Shown piece after piece: positions 1 to 10,621 of a stretch of 64,000 nucleotides of DNA. The translations under genes were made by a program, and so were the position numbers. Below the pieces are notes generated by a model. That model ran no database searches. It was given only the letters and a program-made list of their open reading frames with translations, and was not told the origin of the DNA. Source of the stretch: Salvia splendens (taxonomy: Eukaryota > Streptophyta > Magnoliopsida > Lamiales > Lamiaceae); contig NC_056052.1 of NCBI RefSeq assembly GCF_004379255.2, forward strand, positions 3,348,001 to 3,412,000, in the 5' to 3' direction. Position 1 is the first letter of the stretch. Each line of letters opens with the position of its first letter.

Positions 1-26
1 TTTGGGGGCTCCACCGGAGTCGCCAT
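1..26 (-). CDS. Start of a group C MAP kinase gene (N-terminal 8 codons only)
   Basis: Reading leftward on the minus strand, an ATG at 26-24 opens a frame giving MATPVEPP followed by an incomplete AA- codon (N or K) at the window edge. Plant group C MAP kinases (the MPK1/2/7/14 type) typically begin MATPVEPPNG, so the eight visible residues fit that family well. The kinase domain lies outside the window. A good splice acceptor (ATATGTGTAG, ending at 31) sits four bases upstream of the ATG, so the start codon would be near the beginning of the second exon, after a leader intron. The protein would be a cytoplasmic/nuclear serine/threonine kinase in a MAPK cascade. With only eight residues, another protein with the same start cannot be excluded. 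Confidence 0.5.
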
Positions 27-151
27 TTCACTACACATATCAATCCCCAATATTACACAGATAAACCCTAAATCCGTAATCCATCACAATTAACAAATTC
101 ATGCGAATTACTACGATTAAATTGAAAAGGGCATATTTTTAGAAAGGGGAT

Positions 152-849
152 TGATGGATCTGCGAATTTCTGTGATGGATCCGCGAATTTCTGATGTTTG
201 TAAATGCTGGTAGAGAATGAAAATGCAGATCACGACACAGAGAATTTACGTGGTTCGATTTACTGAGGTAAATCTACGTCCACGGGAAGAAAAGAGGGCA
301 GAGTTGTATTGCTTGATCTGTTTTCTACAGCTTACAATACAGACTTGCTATTTTGTATTTTATCTCTAGGGATCGAGAGAATGTCTAGAAGCTAACCCTA
401 TCTATCTGATCTAGGTTCTATTTATACATTGAATCAAGATCGTGGCATGCAGCCATTTACTAGGTAGTGGATGTCGTGGAGATCGTGGCGATCTTGCATG
501 GGTCCACTATCCTGCATGAGTTAATGACTGCTTGACACCACTAAATAGATCGTGGGTGTAGTGGAGGTCGTGGAGGTTCTGCATGAGTCCACTATCTCCC
601 AGTTCGGTCGAATACTGAGACCGAACTGCTGAATTATTGCCGAGCAGCTTTTGCCGATCTGAGAGTAGAGCTTGATGCCGACCTGAGAGCAGAGTTTGAT
701 TGGTTGGCTTTTACCGAGCTGTAGGCTGGGGCCGAACTCTTTGGTTGTGCCGAACTGAACTCTTTAGTCATGCCGAACTGATACTCTTCCTTGGTCTTTA
801 GGCTGATGGGCTTTACTGCTGTTGGGCTTGTTTGGTACGTACTCCATCA
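152..849 (-). repeat. Left (3') LTR of element 1
   Basis: This is a 698-bp direct repeat of 5397-6095. It begins with two tandem copies of a 21-bp unit (152-172 and 173-193) that are also present in the other LTR. On the minus strand it contains a TATA-like TATAAATAG near 417-425. Confidence 0.93.
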
Positions 850-1127
850 CTACCCCCCCCGAAAAGTGAAGTGAATCACTTCGGCATTCTGGATAAAGGT
901 ACGGGGTAAGTTGATGTTTGTCCTCGGTCTGATGAAGTGAACTCTTCTTTGACCGGACTTGGTTTGTGTTCTAATTTGGCGAGTTTTATCGCTCGGATCG
1001 AACTTTCCGTTGTCCTAATTTGGGGATCGGACTTTCCCTTGTCCTAATTCGGCGAGTTTTATCGCGTGGATCGGACTTTCCCTTGTCCTAATTCAGGCAA
1101 GTTTTATCGCGAGAATCGGACTTTCGT

Positions 1128-1400
1128 TGCAGTTCGTTTCAGACGAAGTGCTTGATTCTTAAGCTGAATTGCGGTCTTGTATCCTCTTTAGAAGCTTGGA
1201 CTTCACAATCGTTGGCTTATTGCAGCTCGTTTCAGACGAACTGCTTGTTTAAGCTGAATTGTGGTCTTGTATCTTCTGTAGAAGCTTTGACTCACAATCG
1301 TTGGCTTGTTGCAGCTCGTTTCAGACGAACTGCTTGTTTAAGCTGAATTGTGGTCTTGTATCTTCTGTAGAAGCTTTGACTCACAATCGTTGGCTTATAT
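1128..1400. repeat. About 90-bp tandem repeat, three copies, in element 1
   Basis: Units starting at about 1128, 1221 and 1310 share the core CAGCTCGTTTCAGACGAA. They lie in the non-coding spacer between the end of pol and the 3' LTR. Short plus-strand frames across them are by-products of the repetition. Element 2 has a single unit at the corresponding place (about 16007-16105). Confidence 0.85.
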
Positions 1401-1582
1401 ATGTTCTAAGAAGGGGATCAGCCTTCGAAGAACAAGATACCTCAGTAACATTTGTAAGAGACGACACGCACAGAGACAGACAAAACACACAGACAAAACG
1501 CACAGAGACAAATAAAGACCAAGTAAACCAAATAAAGCACATTGACCGAACAGGACTCAAGACTGACTGACCGGACTGTCTC

Positions 1583-3815
1583 TTACAAATGGAACTTTTT
1601 GAGGTTGGAAATGTGCCATGTTCGGGGTACCTGTTCTCCTGACATGTGAGCCAATTTGTAAGACCCTTTGCCGAGGACTTCTGACACCCGATACGGACCT
1701 TCCCATGTGGGTTCGAGCTTGCCCAGCTTTTCTGCTCGGCTTACTTCGTTGTTTCTCAAGACGAGATCTCCCACTTGAAATTGCAGCTTCTTCACCCTTT
1801 GGTTGTAATACCGGGCTACTTGCTCCTTGTACTTGGCTGCTTTTATGCATGCCAATTCTCTTCTTTCTTCGGCAAGATCTAGCTCGGCTCTCAGTCCGTC
1901 GTCATTCATTTCTGAGGAGAAATTTAGAGTTCGGGGACTGGGTACGCCGATCTCCACCGGAATTACGGCTTCAGTGCCGTACACCAGACTGTACGGAGTT
2001 TCACCGTTGGAGGTTGTGGGTGTAGTTCGGTAGGACCATAGGACTTGAGGGAGATTTTCTACCCATTGTCCTTTGGCTTGTTCTAACCGAGCTTTTAACC
2101 CTTTCACCAGGATACGATTTGTTACCTCCGTTTGTCCGTTTGCTTGTGGATGAGAGACCGAAGTGAACCGCTGTTGAATTTTCAGCTCTTGGCACCAATT
2201 CTTGAACGTCTTGTCGGTGAACTGAGTCCCGTTATCCGAGATGAGGATGTGGGGTATGCCAAATCGGCACACTATGTTCTTCCAGACGAAGTCCAATGCC
2301 TTTGAGCTCGTTATCGTAGCTAATGGTTCAGCTTCCACCCATTTCGTGAAGTAGTCCACGGCAACGATAAGGAATTTCATTTGCCGAGGAGCTTGAGGAA
2401 GTGGTCCCACTATGTCTATGCTCGCATGAAAGGCCAAGGGCTTTGCATAGTGGATAGATCGGTCTGCGGCATCTTTGGGATATTTGCATGGATTTGGCAC
2501 TTCGGGCATGTCTTGACGAGCTGTACTGCTTCTTGTACCAAGGTTGGCCAATAATATCCCCATCTTAGAACTTTTTTAGCTAAAGCTCTAGCTCCGATGT
2601 GGCTACCACACGATCCTTCATGAACTTCTCTGAGGATGTAGTCCGTCTCTTCTGGTCCTACGCACCGCAATAACGGCTGGAGGTAAGACTTTCTAAAGAG
2701 GACTCCTTCATGAAGTTCGTACCGAAGTGCTCGGCACGTGATCTTCCGAGCTTCTTTCTTATCCTCGGGCAATTGTTCTTGATTCAGATACTGCAAGATC
2801 GGCGTCATCCAGTTCGGCGAGCTGGATACTGAATGTACCTCGGCTTCATCAATGCTTCGATGCATTAATTCTTCCGCCTTTGAGCTCGGATCTGAGGCCA
2901 ACTTACTTAAGGTATCTGCTCGGCTATTTTCCGCTCTGGGAATGCGGATTATCCGAAAATAGGAGAAACTTCGGCTGATGCTTTGCGCTTTGTCCAAATA
3001 CTTCTTCATTCTCTCGTCACGAGCTTCACTTGTACCCAACATGTGATTTACTATGACTTGTGAATCACAATGGACTTTGAGAGATTTGACGAGTAGTCTT
3101 TGCGCTAACTGGAGTCCGGCAAGGAGGGCTTCGTATTCGGCTTCGTTATTAGTGGTTGGGAATGAGAACCGAAGTGAATAGGTTACCTCGTGTCCATCGG
3201 GAGCGATAAGCAGAATACCAGCTCCACTTCCCGTTTTATTCGAAGCTCCATCTACGAATCCGCTCCAGCAGTCCGGCGGCTCTACTTCGGATTCCAAGGG
3301 CTGTGCTAGTTCGGCATTTTCAGAATTCTTCTGTTCGGCAATAACAGGGATTGCTTGATCGAACTTGGCCTCTGCAAGAAAATCTGCCAAAGCTTGTCCC
3401 TTGATGGCTTTCCGAGGTAGGTACTCGATTGAGTGTTCTCCCAGCTCTATGGCCCATTTGGCGATTCTGCCTGATGCTTCTGGCTTGGTCAAAACTTGCC
3501 GAAGAGGCAGATCGGTTAAGACGCATACCTTGTGAGCATAGAAGTATGGCCGCAGTCTCCTTGCTGCATTTACTAACGCCAGAGCAATTTTTTCCAGAGG
3601 TTGATACCTTGTTTCTGGACCTCTTAATGCTCGGCTTGTAAAGTAGATGGGAGACTGCTTTAGGCCTTCTTCTTGTACAAGCACCGCGCTGATGGTTTGA
3701 TCGGATGCCGCTAAGTATAAGAAAATCACTTCGGCATCTGTTGGAGCAGAGAGAATTGGAAGTTCGGCTAAATAACTTTTGAGCTCGTCAAAAGCCTTTT
3801 CTGCTCTATGACTTC
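1583..3815 (-). pseudogene. Truncated pol of element 1 (RT tail, two RNase H domains, integrase)
   Basis: Read from 3815 leftward, the frame begins abruptly in the tail of reverse transcriptase. It runs through the RT-linked RNase H (about 3400-3720, with FTSRALRGPE), a second plant-type RNase H (about 2960-3260, with FVDGASNKTGSGAG and NNEAEYEALLAGL) and the integrase zinc-binding region (about 2520-2640). The integrase core follows (IDIVGPLP, VDYFTKW, SDNGTQF and HPQANGQTE), then the C-terminal domain ending HISNLKKFHL at 1583. A one-base frameshift near 2480 separates the zinc-binding region from the core. Protease and the catalytic part of reverse transcriptase are absent, removed by a deletion whose junction is near 3811. 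The paired RNase H domains are typical of Tat elements. Confidence 0.9.
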
Positions 3816-3884
3816 AGAGACGTTTTAGTCTTCTCGGCAGGGAGAGCGTCAATAGTCAGGATTACTCCATCATATTGCGGCTCG

Positions 3885-5321
3885 TCATCGTCTTCGGGGT
3901 CCTGTTGCTTTTTCGGATCCTGAGGAGCGCAGTTCGCACCTCCCTGCTTTTTGTTCCTTTTCGGCTGCTTGCTTTGGTATTTTTTTTAACGTCCCTGCTT
4001 TCACAAGGGCATCAATACCTGCAGCCAAATGTCGGCACTCCTCGGTATCGTGACCGTAGTCTTGATGGAAGGAGCAGTATTGATCCTGAGGTCGGCGTGA
4101 GGCCGATTTCGTCGTCCGCCTTGGCTTTTCGAACATATCGGAATGCAGTTCGAAAATTTCCGCTCTTGACTTGTTCAATGGTACGAACTGAGCGGGCGGC
4201 TTCTCGGGATTGAGACGGGGTCCCAATCTGTCTTGCACCGGAGTCCTTTGAATCCTTTCAAATGGAGTCCGGCGAGGATGTCCCTGATCGCTATGATCGG
4301 GCTTCCTTCTGTCTCCTCGGGACGATGAGCTGTCTAACGACCGTTTGCGACGGTCTGCCTCATCGGCCCGGGAGTACTGGTCCGCAATGTCCCACATCTC
4401 TTGAGCTGTTTGCGGACTGCATTCCACGAGCTTTCTGTAGAGAGCTCCGGGCTGGATTCCATTTTGGAATGCCGAAATGATAAGTAGATCGTTGAGATCA
4501 TCTACTTGTAGGCATTCCTTGTGGAATCTCGTCATGAAGTCGCTGATCTTTTCGTCGCAACCTTGACGTATAGAAAGCAGCTGAGCCGAAGTGCTTCGGG
4601 CTTCCGCTTTCTGAAAGAACCTCCTGTGGAAAGCATCCATTAGATCTCGGTAGGATCTAATGCTGCCTTGAGGAAGGCTGTCGAACCACCTTCTGGCGTT
4701 CCCGATGAGTAGCTCGGGGAACAGCTTGCACATGTGGACCTCATTGAGACCCTGGTTCGCCATATTATACTGATAGCGTCCCAAGAAGTCATGAGGATCC
4801 ACTAGCCCGTCATAAGTCATTGACGGTGTCCGGTAGTTCCGCGGCAAAGGAGTTCGGGTGATATCGTCCGAGAACGGAGTCTTTAATGCTCCGTACATGG
4901 CGAACCCGACATCTCTTCGGTACGGAGGAGATGGAGTTCTCCTGTGGTTCCGGTACCGAGGAGGAACAGGAACATGTCGGGGTTGAAGATTCTTTCTCCT
5001 GGAAGACACGTCTCTACTGCGGTAGTGACTTTCATGTCTGGATGAGGAGGGAGAATCCGCCGTTGTCTTCTCCGGCTGTTGGCTCTTCTGCAGGAAGGTT
5101 AAGAACTCATCCTGCTTTTCAGCCAAGAACAGCTTGACAGCTTCATTTAAATCGGGCTGCTGGGAAGACTCGGTGCGACGACTCCTGGAGTGGCTTGTTC
5201 CTTCTTCGTGAGAACCGGAGGTAGATGTCTCCCGAGGCCGTTTTTCAGACCTGCGAGCTGGACTAGCTTTCTCACGGTTATCACGAACGGTATTACGGGT
5301 AGTGTGTGATCTGGTATGCAT
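3885..5321 (-). CDS. gag polyprotein of element 1
   Basis: The frame opens 24 bases further upstream, but the ATG at 5321 (MHTRSHTTRN) matches the start of the sister copy in element 2 and is preferred. The protein has a basic, Ser/Arg-rich N-terminal third (KRPRETSTSGSHEEG and similar). The retrotransposon gag core follows, with FLGRYQYNMANQGL, LIGNARRWFDSLPQGSI and FHKECLQVDDLNDL. Near the C-terminus CSFHQDYGHDTEECRHL resembles a CCHC-type nucleic-acid-binding motif. The frame ends at 3885; the adjacent frame continues about 25 codons toward a protease start before hitting the deletion junction near 3811. It would form the capsid of the retroelement particle. Confidence 0.85.
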   Translation of the reverse strand: MHTRSHTTRNTVRDNREKASPARRSEKRPRETSTSGSHEEGTSHSRSRRTESSQQPDLNEAVKLFLAEKQDEFLTFLQKSQQPEKTTADSPSSSRHESHYRSRDVSSRRKNLQPRHVPVPPRYRNHRRTPSPPYRRDVGFAMYGALKTPFSDDITRTPLPRNYRTPSMTYDGLVDPHDFLGRYQYNMANQGLNEVHMCKLFPELLIGNARRWFDSLPQGSIRSYRDLMDAFHRRFFQKAEARSTSAQLLSIRQGCDEKISDFMTRFHKECLQVDDLNDLLIISAFQNGIQPGALYRKLVECSPQTAQEMWDIADQYSRADEADRRKRSLDSSSSRGDRRKPDHSDQGHPRRTPFERIQRTPVQDRLGPRLNPEKPPAQFVPLNKSRAEIFELHSDMFEKPRRTTKSASRRPQDQYCSFHQDYGHDTEECRHLAAGIDALVKAGTLKKIPKQAAEKEQKAGRCELRSSGSEKATGPRRR

Positions 5322-5396
5322 TTTTTGGGGTGGAAAAAGGGTCAAAAATTCGCTTTATCACAAATTTGGTTCTTCGTTTCCCACAGACGGCGCCAG

Positions 5397-6095
5397 TGAT
5401 GGATCCGCGAATTTCTGTGATGGATCCGCGAATTTCTGATGTTTGTAAATGCTGGTAGAGAATGAAAATGCAGATCACGACACAGAGAATTTACGTGGTT
5501 CGATTTACTGAGGTAAATCTACGTCCACGGGAAGAAAAGAGGGCAGAGTTGTATTGCTTGATCTGTTTTCTACAGCTTACAATACAGACTTGCTATTTTG
5601 TATTTTATCTCTAGAGATCGAGAGAATGTTTAGAAGCTAACCCTATCTATCTGATCTAGGTTCTATTTATACATTTGAACCAAGATCGTGGCATGCAGCC
5701 ATTTACTAGGTAGTGGATGTCGTGGAGATCGTGGCGATCTTGCATGGGTCCACTATCCTGCATGAGTTAATGACTGCTTGACACCACTAAATAGATCGTG
5801 GGTGTAGTGGAGGTCGTGGAGGTTCTGCATGAGTCCACTATCTCCCAGTTCGGTCGAATACTGAGACCGAACTGCTGAATTATTGCAGAGCAGCTTTTGC
5901 CGATCTGAGAGTAGAGCTTGATGCCGACCTGAGAGCAGAGTTTGATTGGTTGGCTTTTACCGAGCTGTAGGCTGGGGCCGAACTCTTTGGTTGTGCCGAA
6001 CTGAACTCTTTAGTCATGCCGGACTGATACTCTTCCTTGGTCTTTAGGCTGATGGGCTTTACTGCTGTTGGGCTTGTTTGGTACGTACTCCATCA
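5397..6095 (-). repeat. Right (5') LTR of element 1
   Basis: This 699-bp copy lies upstream of gag and would hold the promoter, with TATAAATAG on the minus strand near 5665. It differs from the left LTR at very few positions. The primer-binding site directly follows it on the minus strand (5382-5396). Confidence 0.93.
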
Positions 6096-6115
6096 GGGAT
6101 TACAATCAAACATAC

Positions 6116-6700
6116 CTATGTTTGGAATCTAAGCTTTCCTTTCCCTTCAATCTTCCACCTTTATCATTTCCAATGGAGGAGTAAAGCGAAAGCTTGGAAA
6201 TTCCGCCGCCACTCCACCGATTAAACAGGAATCCAAAGCTAATTTATCCTAAATTAAACCCTCTTCACCGATTGTAGGCGACCAAACAGAATTAGCGAAT
6301 AAATTAATAAAATTGATCATGAGTGTAGAGGGGTTTAGAAGGGACAAAGGGGAGGATATAATTGAGCGTGGTAGATGACGATCTTCGCCACAACGCACAA
6401 GCATGACAGCTACGACTCTTTTGCTTCTCTCTCTCTCTCTATCTGAAAATTGTGCGAGTAGAAAGAGAGAATTGTGGAGAATTAGGCAATTTCACTTTCC
6501 GAAATTAGTTGGGTTGAATAGATAAATAGAAAAGGAAGTTTCTTGTTTGGGAGATTCGAGTGAAATGGAAGTGTTCTTGGCGTGATTGTTTCAACTTTGA
6601 AAGAGGTGAAATTTGGCACTTCCCACGTGGATACATTTCACATGCAGGCCGGCGGCTTTGCGATTTCCGGTCGCTATTTTGCCAATCAATTCCTTTTATT
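6116..6700 (-). promoter_or_regulatory. Probable leader exon and promoter of the MAP kinase gene
   Basis: This stretch lies upstream of the putative leader intron. On the minus strand it contains a GA-rich microsatellite (6423-6441, CT repeats on the plus strand), as is common in plant 5' untranslated regions, and it is less AT-rich than the DNA further right. I see no convincing long frame and no clear TATA box, so the transcription start cannot be placed. Confidence 0.3.
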
Positions 6701-6709
6701 TTTAAGATA

Positions 6710-6954
6710 CTCCGTCCCGTCCACGATTAAGAGTCTCACTTTGACCGGACACGAGTTTTAAGAAATGTAAAAAAAAAATTGGTTGAAAAAGTTAGTGGAA
6801 TGTGAGACCAATTTTTTTATATTGGTTTTATAACAAAATGTGAGTGAAGCGAGTTAGTAGAATGTGAGACTTACTTATAAAAAATAAAGTGTGAATCTTA
6901 ATTGGGGATGGACCGAAATGGAAAAGTGTGACTCTTAATCGGGGACGAATGGAG
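6710..6954. mobile_element. Stowaway-like MITE
   Basis: Terminal inverted repeats starting CTCCGTCCC (left) and ending GGACGAATGGAG (right) enclose 245 bp with no coding capacity. TA dinucleotides flank both ends (6708-6709 and 6955-6956), the target duplication of Tc1/mariner-type MITEs. Inner TIR sequence (TAAGAGTCTCA against TGACTCTTAA) also matches in inverted orientation. Confidence 0.75.
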
Positions 6955-6956
6955 TA

Positions 6957-8971
6957 TTAAATTAAATGGTTTCATTGACTATATAAGAAGTTCCTGCAAA
7001 TGCAGCCTCCATATTTGACCCATTACAGATTTTCACTTAGTATAGATTTATTAGTTAAGATATACCGTATTAATTTTGTATTAAAGTTTGTGCTATTCAT
7101 AATTAACATTATTTTTTATGAACGAATATAGTAGTATTAATATAGTAGTTGTTGAACTTCTAAATAATTGGATTGGACCTTCATAGTTGGTGAAGAGGTG
7201 TCACTTCTTCTCTATTTCCTTTGTCACAATTGATGAAGGTTTGTGGAAGGAATTTACCTCACGGCTCGTCTCATTAAAAACGGAAGAAAAGACTTTTATT
7301 TAGTTTAGTATTGGTACTTATAAACAAATTAGGATCTCATTTAATTGGCACGTGTTAAGCCTAATTTCCACCATAATATAAAGTGTTAGTCAAGCAACAA
7401 TCTTATTTATTGTGGTGATTAAGTGTAGTAAAATACTAAACGAAAAAAGAATTGAATATTTTATTTTTAAAAAAAATGTAAGTTTAATTTATTCTTAAAA
7501 TAGAAAGTGACCGTTTCATTAAAACAAAATCTTAATAAAAATGATCAATTTGAACACAACTAAATGAGTAATAAAATATTGTTAATCATTATACGTACCC
7601 AATAAATTATACTACTCCTCAAACCTTAACAGGGTAGTGCGATTAACATGTAAGTAATCAATAATCCAAGATGTCGAATCAGTACGATTGAATTTGATAA
7701 CCAATTAATTAGGCTTACTTAAAAAATGGGATTCTCTCATATATTTATATATCCATAATCCGATCGCATATGTAATAGCCGAAAAATAAATGTGAAACAT
7801 ACATTTGTCAAGGTTATATTCAACCGGTTTTTCCTCTTACTTATAATATGTCTCTATTAATATAATCAAAATAGCTATAATGTCAGAGTCATGACATATA
7901 CATTTATATGGTTGGCCAAGTCTACCTAAACGATAGGAAGAGACCTTATAGATGATTCCGATCCATTTAACGAATTTATTATATTTGGAGATTTATGTGC
8001 AATAAAATAAATCGTTGAATAAGGTTTTATATTAGTGCATCCAACAAGGATCCCACTGCCTACCCACCCCTCCTATCACTCTAGGGCTACCCATTATAAT
8101 TTAGAAACACGAAAAATATAATTTACTATTTAGTAGTATTATTTAAATGGCAACCATATGATTGGAAGCATCTACATTAAATTTGCCAATGCTATCTTTT
8201 TATCTGATTTAGATTATGTTATACAGTACTCTTTAGAATGTGAAAGAAATGGAATATGACAAAATTAGAAGAATAATGCTTCTTCACTTTCTTCTCTAAT
8301 ATGCCAAGAATTATTTCCATTTCTTTTTCTTTGGTAGAATTAGTATACTTAATTACTCTCTTTTCTTCTCGAATTTTTTTGAAAGAGTCAGAAAGATTTT
8401 AACCTATAGAAAAAAGTAGAAGATGGTAATCATTTTCTATACTGTACCATTTTAGACTATTAGGCCATACTAAACTTATTATATATATGTTTACTAAATA
8501 TTGTAAGGTTTAATGTTGAAAAGTACAATTTCCTTTGTTAAGTTTAAATAAATTTTGGACATAAGATAAGAGAAGTAGTACTACTAGTTTTTAATTTCAT
8601 TGAACTATTGCTTTCGAGTTATCGGGCCAACGTGTATCAATTGGGTCGGCAAGACCAAGCCGTTGCCCAATCGGCCCAGCCCATTTTTTGATATTTTGGA
8701 TAATAAAATTTCTATTATCGAAGCTAGTATATATTTTTAGCTGTATTCACATCTCTACACGTGTATATATGCTGAATAATTAGAATATTGTGCCTTATAA
8801 TGTTGATAAATGTATATGCATATGCCATGCACCACAAAGGTACATTTGATATCACAAGACCTGTATAGTTCATTTGGTAGAGGTTGTGTAAATATATATC
8901 GATAGCAATGGTAAAAACAAGGAAATTAGTTTAAATGAATAAAAATTCATTTAATTTCGCCTCTCTCACAC
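6957..8971. other. AT-rich intergenic region
   Basis: I find no long frame, RNA gene or delimited repeat here. The sequence is strongly AT-rich with stop codons in all frames. Confidence 0.6.
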
Positions 8972-9142
8972 CACTAGCGGATCCAGGATCTAAAAATGCA
9001 GGAGGCAAAATTAAAATTTATCGGAAGCTAACGGAGGGAGGAGGGGCATCGTCGGAAACTATCGGAGGGGGCGACAATGTGAAATTCACGTCCGGGTTCA
9101 TAGTAGAAGGTCGCCCCCTCATGCCCCCCGGATCTGCCACTG
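8972..9142. mobile_element. hAT-like MITE
   Basis: A 171-bp block has imperfect terminal inverted repeats: CACTAGCGGATCC on the left, and CAGTGGCAGATCC when the right end is read on the other strand. It is flanked by an 8-bp duplication with one mismatch (TCTCACAC at 8964-8971, TCTCACAT at 9143-9150), the TSD length of hAT elements. It is GC-rich compared with its surroundings, and the 86-codon frame across it is not a gene. Confidence 0.7.
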
Positions 9143-9247
9143 TCTCACATACATTATTAGCCGAAATTTTCACTCTCCTATTCGCATTTCTTTAATTTAT
9201 TCTGAGCTCACCACACCCTCTGAGTTAATTATAAGGGTTTTAAATTA

Positions 9248-10612
9248 GAGGGAACATCTTTTTTAGTACATCAACTATTTTAAATGAGCAAATTTGGTCA
9301 GTAACATTTCAAAATATCTTTTGAGGTCCATCAACTATAAGTTAATATCAATTCAACTACTTTTTGACTATTTTCAATATTTTCATGACCAAAGTACCCT
9401 TAAGGCCATGATGGCAATTCAATCTATTTACCCTCTCATTTTCATTAAAGAAGTATATAATTTGGGATAATTGATGTACCAAAAAATATGATCCCTTTAA
9501 TTTTAATTTCAAAATAAAAATATCTTAATGATATTAATATTCTATTACTATTAATTATTTACGTTTAGTTTTACTTATTTGTAATATTTTAAATCATTAT
9601 ACCATATTATATATTAATAGTGAAATAACTTAGGTATAAATATATGTAAACATTATACTTTGTATATAAAAGTAGTTCAATTTATTAGATGAAATATTAA
9701 TTTTTCAATCTTAAAGCTATACATAGAAGAATATGTTATTTTTAAGTGCAATACAAATTGACATTTAAATATAAATTAAAATTCATTAACATACACAAAA
9801 TCTTAAATAATTCAAAGAGCTAAGTTTTATTTTATCTACTCTTATGTAGTAATTGTAGTCTAAAAAAATTAGTTGAAATAATCAATAATCAATTTAATAA
9901 AAAAGACAATGGCATTTCTTAGTTGAATATATGATTAATTTAAATCTATGATTGTTTAATTTAATAAAAAAATAATAGTTGCTATCAATGGTTTAATATC
10001 ACAATGTCGCTTCTTAATATTATCATTAGGTCATTTACAACAACATCATGAAAACTGTTCATAGTTCTCATATCTATTCCTTTAACTATTCGTGAATCAT
10101 ATTTTTCTACTTTATTGAATTTTTATTTTAATGTAGTATATATTATATATTATGATTAACTTAAATTTTCAGTTTAATAAAATTATGAGATTCATTAAAA
10201 TAAAATATTTATCTTAATTTTATCTAAATAATTGAGAATGTAACCATATAAAAGTATTAACTAGCACTACAAAGTAATATCATAATATTCAAATAAGGTA
10301 TGGTATGCATTAATAATAATAGTATAATAAATTATTAAACTTAATCCCAAATAAATTAGAAGAAAGAAGAAAGTGGATGCGTAGAGAAAGAAAAATAAAT
10401 TACATACTTTAATGAAAATGAGAGGGTAAATAGATTGAATTGCCCTTCATGGCCTGTAGGGTATTTTGGTCATGAAAATATTAAAAATAGCAAAAAAGTA
10501 GTAAAATTGATATTAACTTATAGTTGATGGACCTCAAAAGATATTATGAAATGTTACGGACTAAATTTGCTCATTTGAGATAGTTGATGTACTTAAAAAA
10601 AGATGTTCCATC
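9248..10612. mobile_element. Non-autonomous Mutator-like element with long inverted repeats
   Basis: About 200 bp at the left end (9248-9455) is repeated in inverted orientation at the right end (about 10400-10612). The ends read GAGGGAACATC and, on the other strand, GATGGAACATC. A perfect 9-bp duplication TTTAAATTA flanks the element (9239-9247 and 10613-10621), typical of Mutator-like elements. The 0.95 kb interior is very AT-rich and has no frame resembling a transposase, so the element would depend on a transposase made elsewhere. Confidence 0.85.
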
Positions 10613-10621
10613 TTTAAATTA

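Larger units (their letters stand above)
152..6095 (-). mobile_element. Ty3/gypsy Tat-type LTR retrotransposon, internally deleted (element 1)
   Basis: Two long terminal repeats (152-849 and 5397-6095) bracket gag and partial pol read on the minus strand. The LTRs end in TGATGG/CCATCA, and a perfect 5-bp target duplication GGGAT flanks the element (147-151 and 6096-6100). Next to the right LTR the minus strand reads TGGCGCCGTCTGTGGG, a primer-binding site of the type used by plant Tat/Athila elements; a G-rich polypurine tract borders the left LTR (850-860). Two RNase H domains in tandem identify the Tat lineage. Protease and the catalytic part of reverse transcriptase are missing, so it cannot move alone. 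By eye the LTRs differ at about six substitutions and one indel in 698 bp, indicating a recent insertion. Confidence 0.95.
31..6115 (-). other. Putative 5'-leader intron of the MAP kinase gene, split by an LTR retrotransposon
   Basis: On the minus strand a strong donor (CATAG|GTATG, intron starting at 6115) lies just upstream of the inserted retroelement, and an acceptor (GTGTAG) ends at 31, four bases before the putative ATG. Removing the 5944-bp element and one 5-bp target duplication leaves an intron of about 136 bp, an ordinary plant size. The remaining host sequence (6096-6115 and 31-151) contains no other feature. The donor is chosen by eye; other GT sites upstream, for example near 6164, are possible. 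If correct, the present intron is about 6.1 kb. Confidence 0.4.

Noticed and set aside
1152..1570. Plus-strand frames with repeated KLNCGLVSS peptide
   Set aside because: They are produced by the 90-bp tandem repeat in the retroelement spacer; the real genes of the element are on the minus strand.
8850..8890. Segment with a tRNA-like TTCATTTGGTAGAGG word
   Set aside because: No acceptor stem, anticodon arm or T-loop could be built around it.
8935..9195. 86-codon plus-strand frame
   Set aside because: It lies across the hAT-like MITE, its GC-rich codons come from the repeat, and no domain is recognisable.
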